DNA from: Persicitalea jodogahamensis
GTDB lineage: Bacteria; Bacteroidota; Bacteroidia; Cytophagales; Spirosomataceae
Direction of reading: 5' to 3'
Assembly (NCBI RefSeq): GCF_014651615.1
Contig: NZ_BMXF01000001.1
Location: 1,707,731 to 1,771,730 of the forward strand
DNA: 64,000 bases
Below, in pieces: positions 50,683 to 59,052 of this stretch (positions are counted from its first letter, which is position 1; each line of letters begins with the position of its first letter). The translations under genes and the position numbers were made by a program. A model generated the notes under the pieces. The model was not told where the DNA came from. It was given only the letters and a program-made list of their open reading frames with translations, and did not search any database.

Positions 50683-51930
50683 TTACTCGACCATACACGC
50701 TCCAACCGTCACATTGGAGGTTTCATCGATCAGAATGGCGGCGCCGTTAGCGCGGTTTTTGAGATAGGGGTCATAGGCGATGGGGCTGGCGGTACGCAGC
50801 ACCACACGGGCTACATCATTAAGTTTCAGGCCTTCAACCTCCTCAATTTTTTCGTACGTATTGATGTCCACGCGGTACTCTATGCTCCGAACGGAACAAC
50901 GGGTGCGGCTGGTTCCGTGCTGGAGGTTGAATTTGCTCCCCACTTTCAATTCCTTGCGGTCATCCATCCAGCAAATCAGCGTTTCCAAATCCTGGCTCAG
51001 GATAGGTTGTGCATTATCCGAGGTAACTATCAAATCACCCCGACTGATGTCAATATCACTACTCAGCAGCACGGTCACCGATTGCGAGGCGAAAGCTTCT
51101 TCGACTTCCTTTCCCCCCAACTCGATTTTCTCAATCGACGAAGTCAGTTCCGAAGGGTAGACCGTGATGCGGTCGCCCTTGCGAAACGTGCCACTCTGAA
51201 TCCGCCCGGCATAGCCCCGGTAGTCATGGTATTCGTCCGTCTGGGGGCGAACTACGTACTGGACCGAAAAACGTCCGTCGGTCAGATTCTGATCGCTGAG
51301 CACGTTGACTTTTTCCAGGACCGAAAGCATCGTTTCGCCCGTGTACCAGGTCATGTTAGGGGATGCCTCGGCTACGTTATCACCGTTCAACGCACTCACA
51401 GGAACGATGGTTAAATCTTTGATCTGTAACTTTTTAGCCAATTCCTGATAGGATTGCGCAATTTCCAGAAAACGGTCTTCCGAGTAGTCCACCAGATCCA
51501 TCTTATTCACGGCTACCACCACATGCGGGATGCCCAGCATGGAGGCAATGAGCGAGTGGCGTCGCGTCTGCTCCGCCACGCCCTGCCGCGCGTCGACCAA
51601 AATAATGGCCAAATCGGCGTTGGACGCACCCGTCACCATGTTGCGGGTATACTGGATGTGCCCCGGTGCATCAATGCTGATGAACTTCCGCTTCGGCGTC
51701 TGGAAATATTTGTAAGCGACATCAATGGTGATTCCCTGTTCCCGCTCGGAACGCAGTCCGTCGGTGAGCAAAGCCAGATCGATTTCGCCATCATTGCGGC
51801 TTTTACTGGCTTTTTCGATGGCTTCCATCTGGTCGGCCAGGATATTTTTGGTATCGAACAACAGCCGGCCAATCAGCGTGCTTTTGCCATCGTCCACAGA
51901 ACCGGCAGTAATAAATCGTAGTAGGTCCAA
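50683..51930 (-). CDS. cysN: Sulfate adenylyltransferase subunit 1 (GTPase)
   Basis: 415 aa EF-Tu-like GTPase that drives ATP sulfurylase. G1 GSVDDGKSTLIGRLL (11-25), G3 DAPGHIQYTRNM and G4 NKMDLVD are intact. A domain-2 beta barrel follows. There is no fused APS kinase (CysC), which fits the APS-reductase type of cysH in this operon. It works with CysD, encoded immediately upstream, to make adenosine phosphosulfate. Confidence 0.95.
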   Translation of the reverse strand: MDLLRFITAGSVDDGKSTLIGRLLFDTKNILADQMEAIEKASKSRNDGEIDLALLTDGLRSEREQGITIDVAYKYFQTPKRKFISIDAPGHIQYTRNMVTGASNADLAIILVDARQGVAEQTRRHSLIASMLGIPHVVVAVNKMDLVDYSEDRFLEIAQSYQELAKKLQIKDLTIVPVSALNGDNVAEASPNMTWYTGETMLSVLEKVNVLSDQNLTDGRFSVQYVVRPQTDEYHDYRGYAGRIQSGTFRKGDRITVYPSELTSSIEKIELGGKEVEEAFASQSVTVLLSSDIDISRGDLIVTSDNAQPILSQDLETLICWMDDRKELKVGSKFNLQHGTSRTRCSVRSIEYRVDINTYEKIEEVEGLKLNDVARVVLRTASPIAYDPYLKNRANGAAILIDETSNVTVGACMVE

Positions 51931-52021
51931 AGTAAGTTTATGAGTTTATGTGTCAAAGGAGTGCATGAGTAATGTGCGGCAAGCGTCACCATCAACTCTC
52001 AACTATCCATTATCAAATAAA

Positions 52022-52933
52022 TTAGAAATAACCACCCTTCTTTCGGTCTTCCATTGCGGCCTCGGTTTGCTGGTCGTCGATGCGGGTTTCGCCGCGTTCG
52101 CTGATGCGGGAAATCGTGATTTCGGCCACTACTTCGTCGAGTGTGGCGGCGTCGGACTCAACGGCAGCAGTGCAGGTCATGTCGCCCACCGTGCGGAAGC
52201 GAACGCGCCGCGTTACGATCTGGTCGTTGGCGTCGGGCTGGATAACGGGCGTGTTATTCAGTAGTCGGCCATCGCGCAGAATGCACTCGCGGTCGTGAGC
52301 GAAGTAGATGCTGGGCAACGCGATATTCTCACGCCGGATGTAGGACCAGACGTCGAGCTCCGTCCAGTTGGAAATCGGGAACACACGGACGTTCTCGCCC
52401 TTGTGAATCCGTCCGTTGAACAAATTCCACAGCTCAGGCCGTTGCCGCTTGGGGTCCCACTGCCCGAACTCGTCACGAAACGAAAATATGCGCTCCTTGG
52501 CACGGGCTTTCTCTTCGTCGCGCCGCGCCCCGCCAATGCAGGCATCGAACTCAAATTCTTCGATCGTATCCAGCAGGGTAAAAGTCTGCAGCCAGTTGCG
52601 GCTGGCGTTCTTACCCGTTGGCTCCTGCAAGCCTTTCGCCTTGATGGTGTCTTCCACGTAACGGACCACGAGCTTGGCACCGATTTTTTCCACCAATTGA
52701 TCCCGGTACTTAATAGCTTCCTCGAAATTGTGGCCCGTGTCCACGTGTACCAGCGTGAAAGGAATTTTGGCCGGGGCAAAAGCTTTTTGCGCCAAACGCA
52801 CCAATGTTATGGAATCCTTTCCACCGGAAAACAGGAGTGCAGGCCTTTCAAATTGTCCGGCTACTTCGCGCATGATATAGATCGCTTCCGCCTCCAATTG
52901 GTCTAGATAGTCGAGTTCGATTTTTGACGTCAT
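52022..52933 (-). CDS. cysD: Sulfate adenylyltransferase subunit 2
   Basis: 303 aa, PP-loop ATP pyrophosphatase family: LLFSGGKDSITLVRL (33-47) binds ATP; GGARRDEEKARAKER and the C-terminal RRVRFRTVGDMTCT are typical of CysD. It catalyses adenylation of sulfate as a complex with CysN. It lies 54 bp downstream of cysH and 91 bp upstream of cysN. Confidence 0.96.
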   Translation of the reverse strand: MTSKIELDYLDQLEAEAIYIMREVAGQFERPALLFSGGKDSITLVRLAQKAFAPAKIPFTLVHVDTGHNFEEAIKYRDQLVEKIGAKLVVRYVEDTIKAKGLQEPTGKNASRNWLQTFTLLDTIEEFEFDACIGGARRDEEKARAKERIFSFRDEFGQWDPKRQRPELWNLFNGRIHKGENVRVFPISNWTELDVWSYIRRENIALPSIYFAHDRECILRDGRLLNNTPVIQPDANDQIVTRRVRFRTVGDMTCTAAVESDAATLDEVVAEITISRISERGETRIDDQQTEAAMEDRKKGGYF

Positions 52934-52987
52934 TACTGTTTCACTTTTATGTTTTCAACTTTGGGGCCTTCCCTGAAAGCCGACAAA

Positions 52988-53701
52988 TTACTTGGCATGA
53001 AGGCCGCATTCTTTCTTGCTTTCATCTTCCCACCACCAGCGGCCGGCGCGAAAATCCTCGCCGGGTTGAATCGCCCGGGTGCAGGGTGCACAGCCGATGC
53101 TTACAAACCCTTTGTCGTGTAGCAAATTGTAAGGGACATCCTGTTCTTTTACGTATTCTTGTACTTTACCGAAACTCCACAAAAGCAATGGATGGAACTT
53201 GAACAAATCGTGCGCATCGTCGCGCTCGATTGACTGCATCTCCTGTCGATTGCCCGACTGCTCGGCACGGATACCCGTCACCCAGATTTTGACTCCTTTC
53301 AAAGCGCGGTTGAGCGGCTCCACTTTGCGAATAAAGCAGCATTCCTTCCGGTTTTCGACGGAATCATAAAAACTGTAAGGGCCTTTCTTGCTCAACAGTT
53401 CTTCAACTGCTTCGTGTTGCGGAAATACCACTTCCAGTTTCGTATCATAGCGGCGGTTGGTGCGCTGCAAAGTTTTGTAGGTTTCTTCAAACAACCGCCC
53501 CGTATCCAGCGTAAATATCCGAATGGGCAAATCATTTTCAAGGATCATATCCGTTATGACCTGATCCTCGTAGCCCAGGCTGCTGGAAAAGGCCACCTGT
53601 CCGGGGAAAAGTTCGGTGAGCAGGCGCAAGGCTTCCACCTCAGACCTGCCAGCGACTAGTTTAAGGAGTGAATCGGTTGTATGATCAGCGTTCCATATCA
53701 T
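52988..53701 (-). CDS. cysH: Assimilatory adenylyl-sulfate (APS) reductase, 4Fe-4S type
   Basis: 237 aa. FSSSLGYEDQVI is the modified PP-loop. The four cysteines needed for a [4Fe-4S] cluster are present as a CC pair (ENRKECCFIRK) and a CxxC (IGCAPCTRA), with the catalytic Cys in the C-terminal KKECGLH. The CC...CxxC pattern marks enzymes that use APS directly rather than PAPS, consistent with the absence of an APS kinase gene. The start overlaps the VOC gene stop by 4 nt. Confidence 0.93.
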   Translation of the reverse strand: MIWNADHTTDSLLKLVAGRSEVEALRLLTELFPGQVAFSSSLGYEDQVITDMILENDLPIRIFTLDTGRLFEETYKTLQRTNRRYDTKLEVVFPQHEAVEELLSKKGPYSFYDSVENRKECCFIRKVEPLNRALKGVKIWVTGIRAEQSGNRQEMQSIERDDAHDLFKFHPLLLWSFGKVQEYVKEQDVPYNLLHDKGFVSIGCAPCTRAIQPGEDFRAGRWWWEDESKKECGLHAK

Positions 53702-54102
53702 CGTTCTGTCATTTTTTTAGGCTCAATCAAATCCCATAAGTTTCCGTACAAATCTTCGAAAACGGCTACTGTGCCGTATTCTTCTTCGCTGGGTTTTCTG
53801 ATGATTTTAATATCCTGCTTCACTAAATTCTGATACTCTCGTGCAAAATCATCGGTGTGTAAAAACAGAAAAACCCGTCCGCCTGTCTGATTCCCCACCC
53901 GGCTCTTCTGCTCGTCATCGGCAGCCTGGGCCAGTAATAGATTACAACTGTCCGTGCCGCCTGGTGATACCAAAACCCACCGTTTTGTCTCACTCAATCT
54001 GGTGTCTTCCACTAAGGAAAAATTGAGTTTTTTTGTATAAAACTCAATGGCTTCATCGTAATCGTTAACAACCAGGGCGATGTGGGCCAGCCGTCGGTTC
54101 AT
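53698..54102 (-). CDS. VOC-superfamily (glyoxalase/bleomycin-resistance fold) protein
   Basis: 134 aa with two beta-alpha-beta-beta-beta repeats: LAHIALVVNDYDEAIEFY at the N-terminus, VFLFLHTDDFAREYQ in the middle, and AVFEDLYGNLWDLIEP at the end. Candidate metal ligands are His7, the His of the FLHTDD strand and Glu in DLIEP. It is locked by 4-nt overlaps between metZ and cysH, so it is made together with sulfur-assimilation enzymes. The function is unknown; it may detoxify or rearrange a thiol- or homoserine-related metabolite. Confidence 0.8.
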   Translation of the reverse strand: MNRRLAHIALVVNDYDEAIEFYTKKLNFSLVEDTRLSETKRWVLVSPGGTDSCNLLLAQAADDEQKSRVGNQTGGRVFLFLHTDDFAREYQNLVKQDIKIIRKPSEEEYGTVAVFEDLYGNLWDLIEPKKMTER

Positions 54103-55298
54103 TGACTTACTAACATTTCAGCGCTTACCTGCGCTGCCTGTGTGAAATCCTCGATCAGATCCTCTACTGCTTCCAGCCCCACCGAAATACGGATCAACCC
54201 TTCGGTAATTCCAAGATTCTCTTTTTCTTCCGGTTTCAACTTGGAGTGGGTTGTCGTGTAGGGGTTGGTCACGATGGTGCGTGTATCGCCCAGATTGGAA
54301 GATAACGATGGGATCTGCAAGGCCTTCATAAAGGCACAAACCCGCTCGAAGCCTCCTTCCAGATCAATAGTGACAATGGCGCCTCCCGCACTCATTTGCT
54401 GTTTGGCCAATTCGTGCTGTGCATGCGACGACAGGAAAGGGTAGTTTACCTGTTTGATTTCAGGTAGTTTTTCCAGCGCTTCGGCCAGTTCCAGCGCGTT
54501 GGCGCAATGCTTTTCCATGCGCAGGTCAAGCGTTTCCAGACTTTTGGAAAGTACCCAGGCATTGAAGGGCGACATGGACGGGCCCGTTTGCCGACAGAAA
54601 AAACGCAAAGGCTTGATGTGCTCCTTGGTACCTACCACGACACCGCCCAGCACACGACCTTGCCCATCCATAAACTTTGTGGCCGAATGTACCACCAAAT
54701 GCGCGCCGAATTCGGCAGGATTCTGCAAAGCTGAGGTAGCAAAACAGTTGTCCACATTGAAAATCAGACCGTGCTTCTTACAAAGCCGGCCAATCATCGC
54801 CATATCGACCAGTTCCAGACCGGGATTTGAAGGAGTTTCTACGTACACCATTTTGGTGTTCGGCAGGACTGCCGCCTCCCAATCTTCCTCGGGAGCCGAA
54901 GCATCGAGGTAGGTGTGGGTGATGTTCCATTTGCTCAGTATCTGGGTGATGATCTGGTGCGCCGAGCCAAACAACGCGCGGCTGGCGATGATGTGGTCGC
55001 CTGCCTGTAGGATGGCGGCGAAGCTGGCAAACACTGCGGCCATGCCCGTGGCGGTAGCGACACCGTCCTCGCAGTCTTCCAGCATACACACTTTATCCAC
55101 AAACTCCTGCACGGTCGGATTGGAAAAGCGGCTGTACAGATTACCCTGCTCGGTTTCGTCGAAGAGCGCTTTTCCCTGCTCGGCAGTTTCAAAAGTAAAG
55201 CTGCTGGTCAGAAATAAGGGCGTCGAATGCTCCCGGAAATGCGTTTGCGGCGTCTGGGTACGGATGGCTTTAGTTTGCTTCTTCACTTTATAGATCAA
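54099..55298 (-). CDS. metZ: O-succinylhomoserine sulfhydrylase / cystathionine gamma-synthase-type PLP enzyme
   Basis: 399 aa Cys/Met-metabolism PLP family. YSRFSNPTV near residue 56, VETPSNPGLELVD, FNVDNCFAT and the PLP lysine in VHSATKFMDGQGRVLGG (about 207-223). The GQGR after the lysine is typical of MetZ-type O-acylhomoserine sulfhydrylases, which use the sulfide made by this operon to form homocysteine. Cystathionine gamma-synthase or O-acetylhomoserine sulfhydrylase activity remains possible. Coupled by 4-nt overlaps to both neighbours. Confidence 0.87.
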   Translation of the reverse strand: MIYKVKKQTKAIRTQTPQTHFREHSTPLFLTSSFTFETAEQGKALFDETEQGNLYSRFSNPTVQEFVDKVCMLEDCEDGVATATGMAAVFASFAAILQAGDHIIASRALFGSAHQIITQILSKWNITHTYLDASAPEEDWEAAVLPNTKMVYVETPSNPGLELVDMAMIGRLCKKHGLIFNVDNCFATSALQNPAEFGAHLVVHSATKFMDGQGRVLGGVVVGTKEHIKPLRFFCRQTGPSMSPFNAWVLSKSLETLDLRMEKHCANALELAEALEKLPEIKQVNYPFLSSHAQHELAKQQMSAGGAIVTIDLEGGFERVCAFMKALQIPSLSSNLGDTRTIVTNPYTTTHSKLKPEEKENLGITEGLIRISVGLEAVEDLIEDFTQAAQVSAEMLVSQ

Positions 55299-56479
55299 TA
55301 ATAATTGAGAATAACCGTATAAATAATTCTCAAACTTACCACAATTACCACAATTCCGACCAGAATCATCATCGTCTTGATAGGTAAGCGGCGCGACAGA
55401 TTGGCCGCAATAGGTGCTGCCACCATACCTCCCAGAATCAGGCCGACAATCACCTGCCAGTGTGAAAATCCAATCAGGGTAATGAAAGTCACTGAGCTGG
55501 CCAGCGATACAAAAAACTCAGTAAGGTTCACCGAGCCAATGGTGTATTTTGGGTGACGCCCCCGGGCAATGAGCGTAGAGGAAACGATGGGCCCCCAACC
55601 ACCGCCGCCGATGGCGTCCATTGAACCTCCCAGCATGGCCAGCCAGCCGATCTTATTGAAAGGCCGCTTCTCGATCCGCTTTTTCAGTGCTTTTTTGACG
55701 ATTAATACGCCCAGAATCAGGGTGTAGACTGCGACAATCGGCTTGATAATAAATACATATTCTTCAAGAGAGGTGAGTACGTAGGCGCCAAGGATGGCCC
55801 CGATGACACCGGGAATCAGCAGTGTTTTGAATAACTTGCTGTTCACGTTGCCGAATTTCAGGTGCATATAGCCCGATACGCCGCTGGTGAAAATTTCCGA
55901 CGAGTGAACGCTCGCGCTCGCTACCGAAGGCGGTACGCCCAGAGTCAGGAGGAAAGTGGTAGCCGTAACGCCGTAAGCCATCCCCAGTGCGCCGTCGATC
56001 ATTTGGGCAATGAAGCCTCCCATGAGATAGTAAAAAAAGTCTTCGTCTTCCAGCAAACTGGACCAGACCAGGCCCAGCCGGTCCAGACTGGCGTAGCTGA
56101 AAACAAGATGGCCGATCACCATCAGGGCCAGGGCCGAAAAAATGTTGACCGCGATTTCAGTACGGCTGCGCTGGCGAAGCACTACTTCCGAAAGACGGCT
56201 GGAAACTTTTTTGAAGGCTGATAGAGAATTTGTACTATTCTTTGTCTCAATTAAAATTTCCTTATCTGCGGCCGATTTGTAAATGGTATTGGCAAAGACC
56301 GCGTCTGACTCCTCAGGCAGGTCAGGCAGGAAAACAGCGTAACCTTGCTGTCGCGCCAAAACGGCCAGTCGGCGATCCTCCGTAGGGTCACCAGTGGCGA
56401 TCTTTACGGCATTTAGGGGCTGCCAGGCTGCTTTACCCGTATTTTCCTGAACAGACGTAACAAAGGAGGGAGTTTCCAA
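55295..56479 (-). CDS. TauE/SafE-family transporter with N-terminal siroheme-synthase-like half domain
   Basis: 394 aa. The C-terminal 280 residues are a TauE/SafE (TSUP) sulfite/sulfonate/anion transporter: GGFIAQMIDGALGMAYG, the SVHSSEIFTSGVSG motif and a second repeat with LGGSMDAIGGGGWGP, about 8 helices. The first 100 residues are soluble and look like the C-terminal half of a precorrin-2 dehydrogenase (IATGDPTEDRRLAVLARQQG, then LPDLPEESDAVF), but without the GxGxxA nucleotide-binding start. The only usable start is TTG at 56479; an in-frame TAA at 56503 blocks further extension. First gene of the sulfur operon, which suggests sulfate or sulfite transport. Confidence 0.88.
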   Translation of the reverse strand: METPSFVTSVQENTGKAAWQPLNAVKIATGDPTEDRRLAVLARQQGYAVFLPDLPEESDAVFANTIYKSAADKEILIETKNSTNSLSAFKKVSSRLSEVVLRQRSRTEIAVNIFSALALMVIGHLVFSYASLDRLGLVWSSLLEDEDFFYYLMGGFIAQMIDGALGMAYGVTATTFLLTLGVPPSVASASVHSSEIFTSGVSGYMHLKFGNVNSKLFKTLLIPGVIGAILGAYVLTSLEEYVFIIKPIVAVYTLILGVLIVKKALKKRIEKRPFNKIGWLAMLGGSMDAIGGGGWGPIVSSTLIARGRHPKYTIGSVNLTEFFVSLASSVTFITLIGFSHWQVIVGLILGGMVAAPIAANLSRRLPIKTMMILVGIVVIVVSLRIIYTVILNYY

Positions 56480-56525
56480 AAGTCTATTTAGTATAGTAAT
56501 TTAGTAGAGTAAGCTTCCAAAAAGA

Positions 56526-56548
56526 ATGTGGCCCGGCGAGAGCCACAT
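56526..56548 (-). terminator. Hairpin plus T-run between the cupin gene and the sulfur operon
   Basis: ATGTGGC (56526-56532) pairs with GCCACAT (56542-56548) around a 9-nt loop; on the minus strand the stem is followed by TTCTTTTT. It may terminate the cupin transcript, or, because it begins right at the predicted start of the sulfur-operon mRNA, act as a 5' attenuator or stabilising hairpin. Confidence 0.6.
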
Positions 56549-56550
56549 CA

Positions 56551-56581
56551 CAAACGTACAACGGTATTATTGATTTTCCAA
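56551..56581 (-). promoter_or_regulatory. Promoter of the sulfur assimilation operon (TTG-N20-TACGTTTG)
   Basis: On the minus strand TTG (56581-56579), 20 nt, then TACGTTTG (56558-56551) matches both consensus elements and spacing for Bacteroidota. Transcription would start near 56547 and leave about 68 nt before the TTG start of the transporter gene. Confidence 0.65.
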
Positions 56582-56635
56582 GAACCGGCCAGCTAAATTC
56601 CCGCCTTTCCGAGCCTTTGGAAAAGGACACAGGCG

Positions 56636-57349
56636 CTATAATTCAATCAATACCAGGACGGCATCCTGGGAGAGAGCCTCGAATTCCACTTCATTCACAT
56701 TCTGTAGTACCAGTCCGTCGCGGGCTTCGAGAAGTCGGTTTTGTACTTCAAAAGCGCCTTCAATGATAAAGGCAAAAACCCCTTGAGCGGGGTTTTGCAC
56801 TTGAAAAATTCCTTCGGCGCGCCCGTCGTATTTCCCGATCGAGATTTTCTGGCCTTTCTCAAAAATTGAAAGCATTTCATTGGGGCGCTCCTCCATAATC
56901 ACTGTCCCGGCTAATGCGGGATGGTATTCTGTCGGGTTGCAATGAACCGTTTTGGGAAAGGGATCAGAAAATACAATCTGAAAGAAATTAATTGCCTCCT
57001 CTTGGTAAGTGTTCCTGAGATGGTAACTACCCCCTTGGGCTACCGGCCAAGTGAACACCTGACCTTCGAGCAGCGTTCGCACGGTTTGGTCCTGGTTTGT
57101 CACTTGCAAGTCCCCAATGTAGGGCAGAAGTACCACCACAGAATCAGTGTCAGCCAGCATCGACAGTTCGATTCCTGCCCGCAGGGTGTCGTCGCTGATT
57201 TTTTGCAGGGTATCACTACCTGAAAACGTGTTCGTTATGTTCGTCTGGAACTGTAAAGAATAGGGCGTCTGCGCGCCTGCCCGCCTGGTTGCCGGAAAAA
57301 TCCGGGCTTCAGTAGCAGGTACAGTTTCGGATACTGGGAGGTGCTTCAT
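56636..57349 (-). CDS. Pirin-like/quercetinase C-terminal cupin protein
   Basis: 237 aa. The C-terminal part (GVFAFIIEGAFEVQNRLLEARDGL cut at the loop, then VEFEALSQDAVLVLIEL) matches the cupin of pirin/YhhW-type proteins. The N-terminal half is also beta-rich, giving a bicupin. The classical metal-binding His motif of pirins is not evident in the N-terminal cupin, so enzymatic activity is doubtful. Cytoplasmic. Four bp separate it from the dioxygenase gene, so the two are co-transcribed. Confidence 0.72.
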   Translation of the reverse strand: MKHLPVSETVPATEARIFPATRRAGAQTPYSLQFQTNITNTFSGSDTLQKISDDTLRAGIELSMLADTDSVVVLLPYIGDLQVTNQDQTVRTLLEGQVFTWPVAQGGSYHLRNTYQEEAINFFQIVFSDPFPKTVHCNPTEYHPALAGTVIMEERPNEMLSIFEKGQKISIGKYDGRAEGIFQVQNPAQGVFAFIIEGAFEVQNRLLEARDGLVLQNVNEVEFEALSQDAVLVLIEL

Positions 57350-57353
57350 CGGA

Positions 57354-58091
57354 TTAAACGTTCACTACGATATTGTGCGCCAGCGTGTAGCCGTCAGCGA
57401 TGCTGCCCGACACCGTCGGCATTTCCAGGGCAATGGAGTCCGAAAAAACATTGTCACGGGCATTGGACGTGTCCTGCTTGCCCCGGGTATAAAAACTGGT
57501 AGCCGTGGTGTACACGTGGTCACAGATATCGGTTGGGAAGGCGATCTGTGTGACCAGCAAAGACTTGCCGCCGGAATCGTAAATGTGCACGTGAATGTGT
57601 GGAGCACGGCCCGAGTACCAGCCGGGAAAAATCGTCGTGAAAGCTGCCAGACCGTCGGCGTTGGTCGTCTGCCGCCCGCGCAGGAAATGGACCGACTGGA
57701 AATTGGCCTGCTGCATCCCCGTTCCGCCGTATTCCGAATAATAGCCGTCCTTGTCGCAGTGCCAGACGTCCACCACGGCTCCCGCCAGGCCTGCGCAACT
57801 TTTGTTCTTGTTTTGGATGGTGATCAGCACCGCCAACGGCACACCTGTGCGGTCAGAGCGGATATCTTTAATCACCAGACTGGCCGGTGATTTGGTTGGG
57901 AAAGGTCCGGCAGTTTCAGAGGGCGTAGTACTGCAGGAAGTATTGGTGCTTCCGCTGGTGGTAGTTCCGTCAGGGTTGGTTGTCGTGCCGGGCGTAGCGG
58001 CTGCTTCGAGAGAATCTTTAGTACAGGCAGCGAGTACTCCTGCACTAAACAGGCTAACGCCCGCTTTTTTCAAAAAATCAATACGTTTCAT
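57354..58091 (-). CDS. Intradiol ring-cleavage dioxygenase-like protein, predicted lipoprotein
   Basis: 245 aa from ATG 58091 (MKRIDFLKKAG); the frame to 58160 lacks a signal. Lipobox LAAC at Cys23, then a low-complexity Thr/Ser/Gly linker (about 33-60). The catalytic domain matches the protocatechuate/catechol dioxygenase fold: VDVWHCDKDGYYSEYGG and the PGWYSGRAPHIHVHIY motif with the Tyr and two His that bind non-heme Fe(III). Such enzymes open catechol rings. An extracytoplasmic, lipid-anchored form implies action on external aromatics or another role. Paired with the cupin gene. Confidence 0.85.
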   Translation of the reverse strand: MKRIDFLKKAGVSLFSAGVLAACTKDSLEAAATPGTTTNPDGTTTSGSTNTSCSTTPSETAGPFPTKSPASLVIKDIRSDRTGVPLAVLITIQNKNKSCAGLAGAVVDVWHCDKDGYYSEYGGTGMQQANFQSVHFLRGRQTTNADGLAAFTTIFPGWYSGRAPHIHVHIYDSGGKSLLVTQIAFPTDICDHVYTTATSFYTRGKQDTSNARDNVFSDSIALEMPTVSGSIADGYTLAHNIVVNV

Positions 58092-58335
58092 AGAAGTCTG
58101 TAAATTTTGAATGCTCCGTTTGGTAGTTAGTACGCCAAATGTGGCGCGATGTTGCGGCACACATTTTACTTCTCGGCGGGCGGCAGGAATGTATCGGTGA
58201 AAAGCAGGGCTCGGACCAACGATAGAACGTTTAGGGTGGGTCGCGGTCCGTCGTCACGGTTCTTGGGTGTTTGGCAAACGGGGCGAAAGTGAAATCAGAA
58301 AAGGCCGTTTGGCCTTTTATCCGTCGATCCTGCTC

Positions 58336-59052
58336 TTAACTTTTTCCCCAAACCTCCACGAAATCTCCATACGACTGACTGATCGGCAGTTCGATGCCAT
58401 TGGACATTTGAACTTTGCGATTCTGGATGGATTGTACCTGATCGATGGCTACGATATAGCTGCGGTGAATACGGCGGAAGACACTCTCCGGCAACTCGTC
58501 CAGAATGCCCTTCAGTGTCATCAGGGTCAGCAGCGGATGAGGCGATGACTTCAGATGAATCTTGATGTAATCCGACAGGCCTTCGATATACACAATGTCG
58601 CCTAATGCTACTCTCACGAGGCGGTACTCCGAACGGACGTACAGGCTCGTTGGTTTGGCTTCGGAATCCGGATTCCTGAACTGGTGATACTCTTTGATCT
58701 TCTGGACCGTACGGCGGAATCGTTCAAGGTCAATTGGTTTCAGCAGGTAGTCCAAAGCGTTGAGCTCAAAGCCCTCGAGGGCGAATTTCTTGTGAGCCGT
58801 CGTGAAGATCACCATTGGCGGTTCCACGAGTTGTGATGCCAGTTCCAGGCCCGTCAGGTCGGGCATGTTGATATCCAAAAAGAGGGCGTCCACCTTATTT
58901 TCCTGTAAAAATGCCGCGCCTTCAATGGCGTCATCGAAAGTGGCGAGCAATTCCAGTTCGGTAAATTCGTCGACGTATTGCCGGATGAGTTCCAGGGCCC
59001 AGGGCTCGTCGTCGATGGCGACGCATTTGATTGCTAGTGGAGAGTTGATAAT
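58336..59052 (-). CDS. LytTR-family response regulator with apparent ATT start
   Basis: 238 aa if translation starts at ATT 59052. REC domain: CVAIDDEPWAL (Asp14-Asp15), phospho-Asp60 (FLDINMPDLTG), TTAHKKFALEGF and the KPI lysine. LytTR DNA-binding domain in the last 100 residues (SLYVRSEYRLVRV, RIHRSYIVAIDQV, LPISQSYGDF). The first ATG/GTG/TTG-type codon in frame is TTG at 58950, which would delete the Asp pair. The upstream in-frame stop is TAA at 59061-59059, so only CTA, CCC, ATT, ATC and similar codons are available. Partner of the LytS-type kinase 52 bp upstream. Confidence 0.85.
   Translation of the reverse strand: MINSPLAIKCVAIDDEPWALELIRQYVDEFTELELLATFDDAIEGAAFLQENKVDALFLDINMPDLTGLELASQLVEPPMVIFTTAHKKFALEGFELNALDYLLKPIDLERFRRTVQKIKEYHQFRNPDSEAKPTSLYVRSEYRLVRVALGDIVYIEGLSDYIKIHLKSSPHPLLTLMTLKGILDELPESVFRRIHRSYIVAIDQVQSIQNRKVQMSNGIELPISQSYGDFVEVWGKS

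Noticed and set aside
56480-56635. Possible SAM riboswitch upstream of the sulfur operon
   Set aside because: The conserved SAM-I core patterns are not present; only a simple hairpin with T-run is visible, and the predicted leader is too short.
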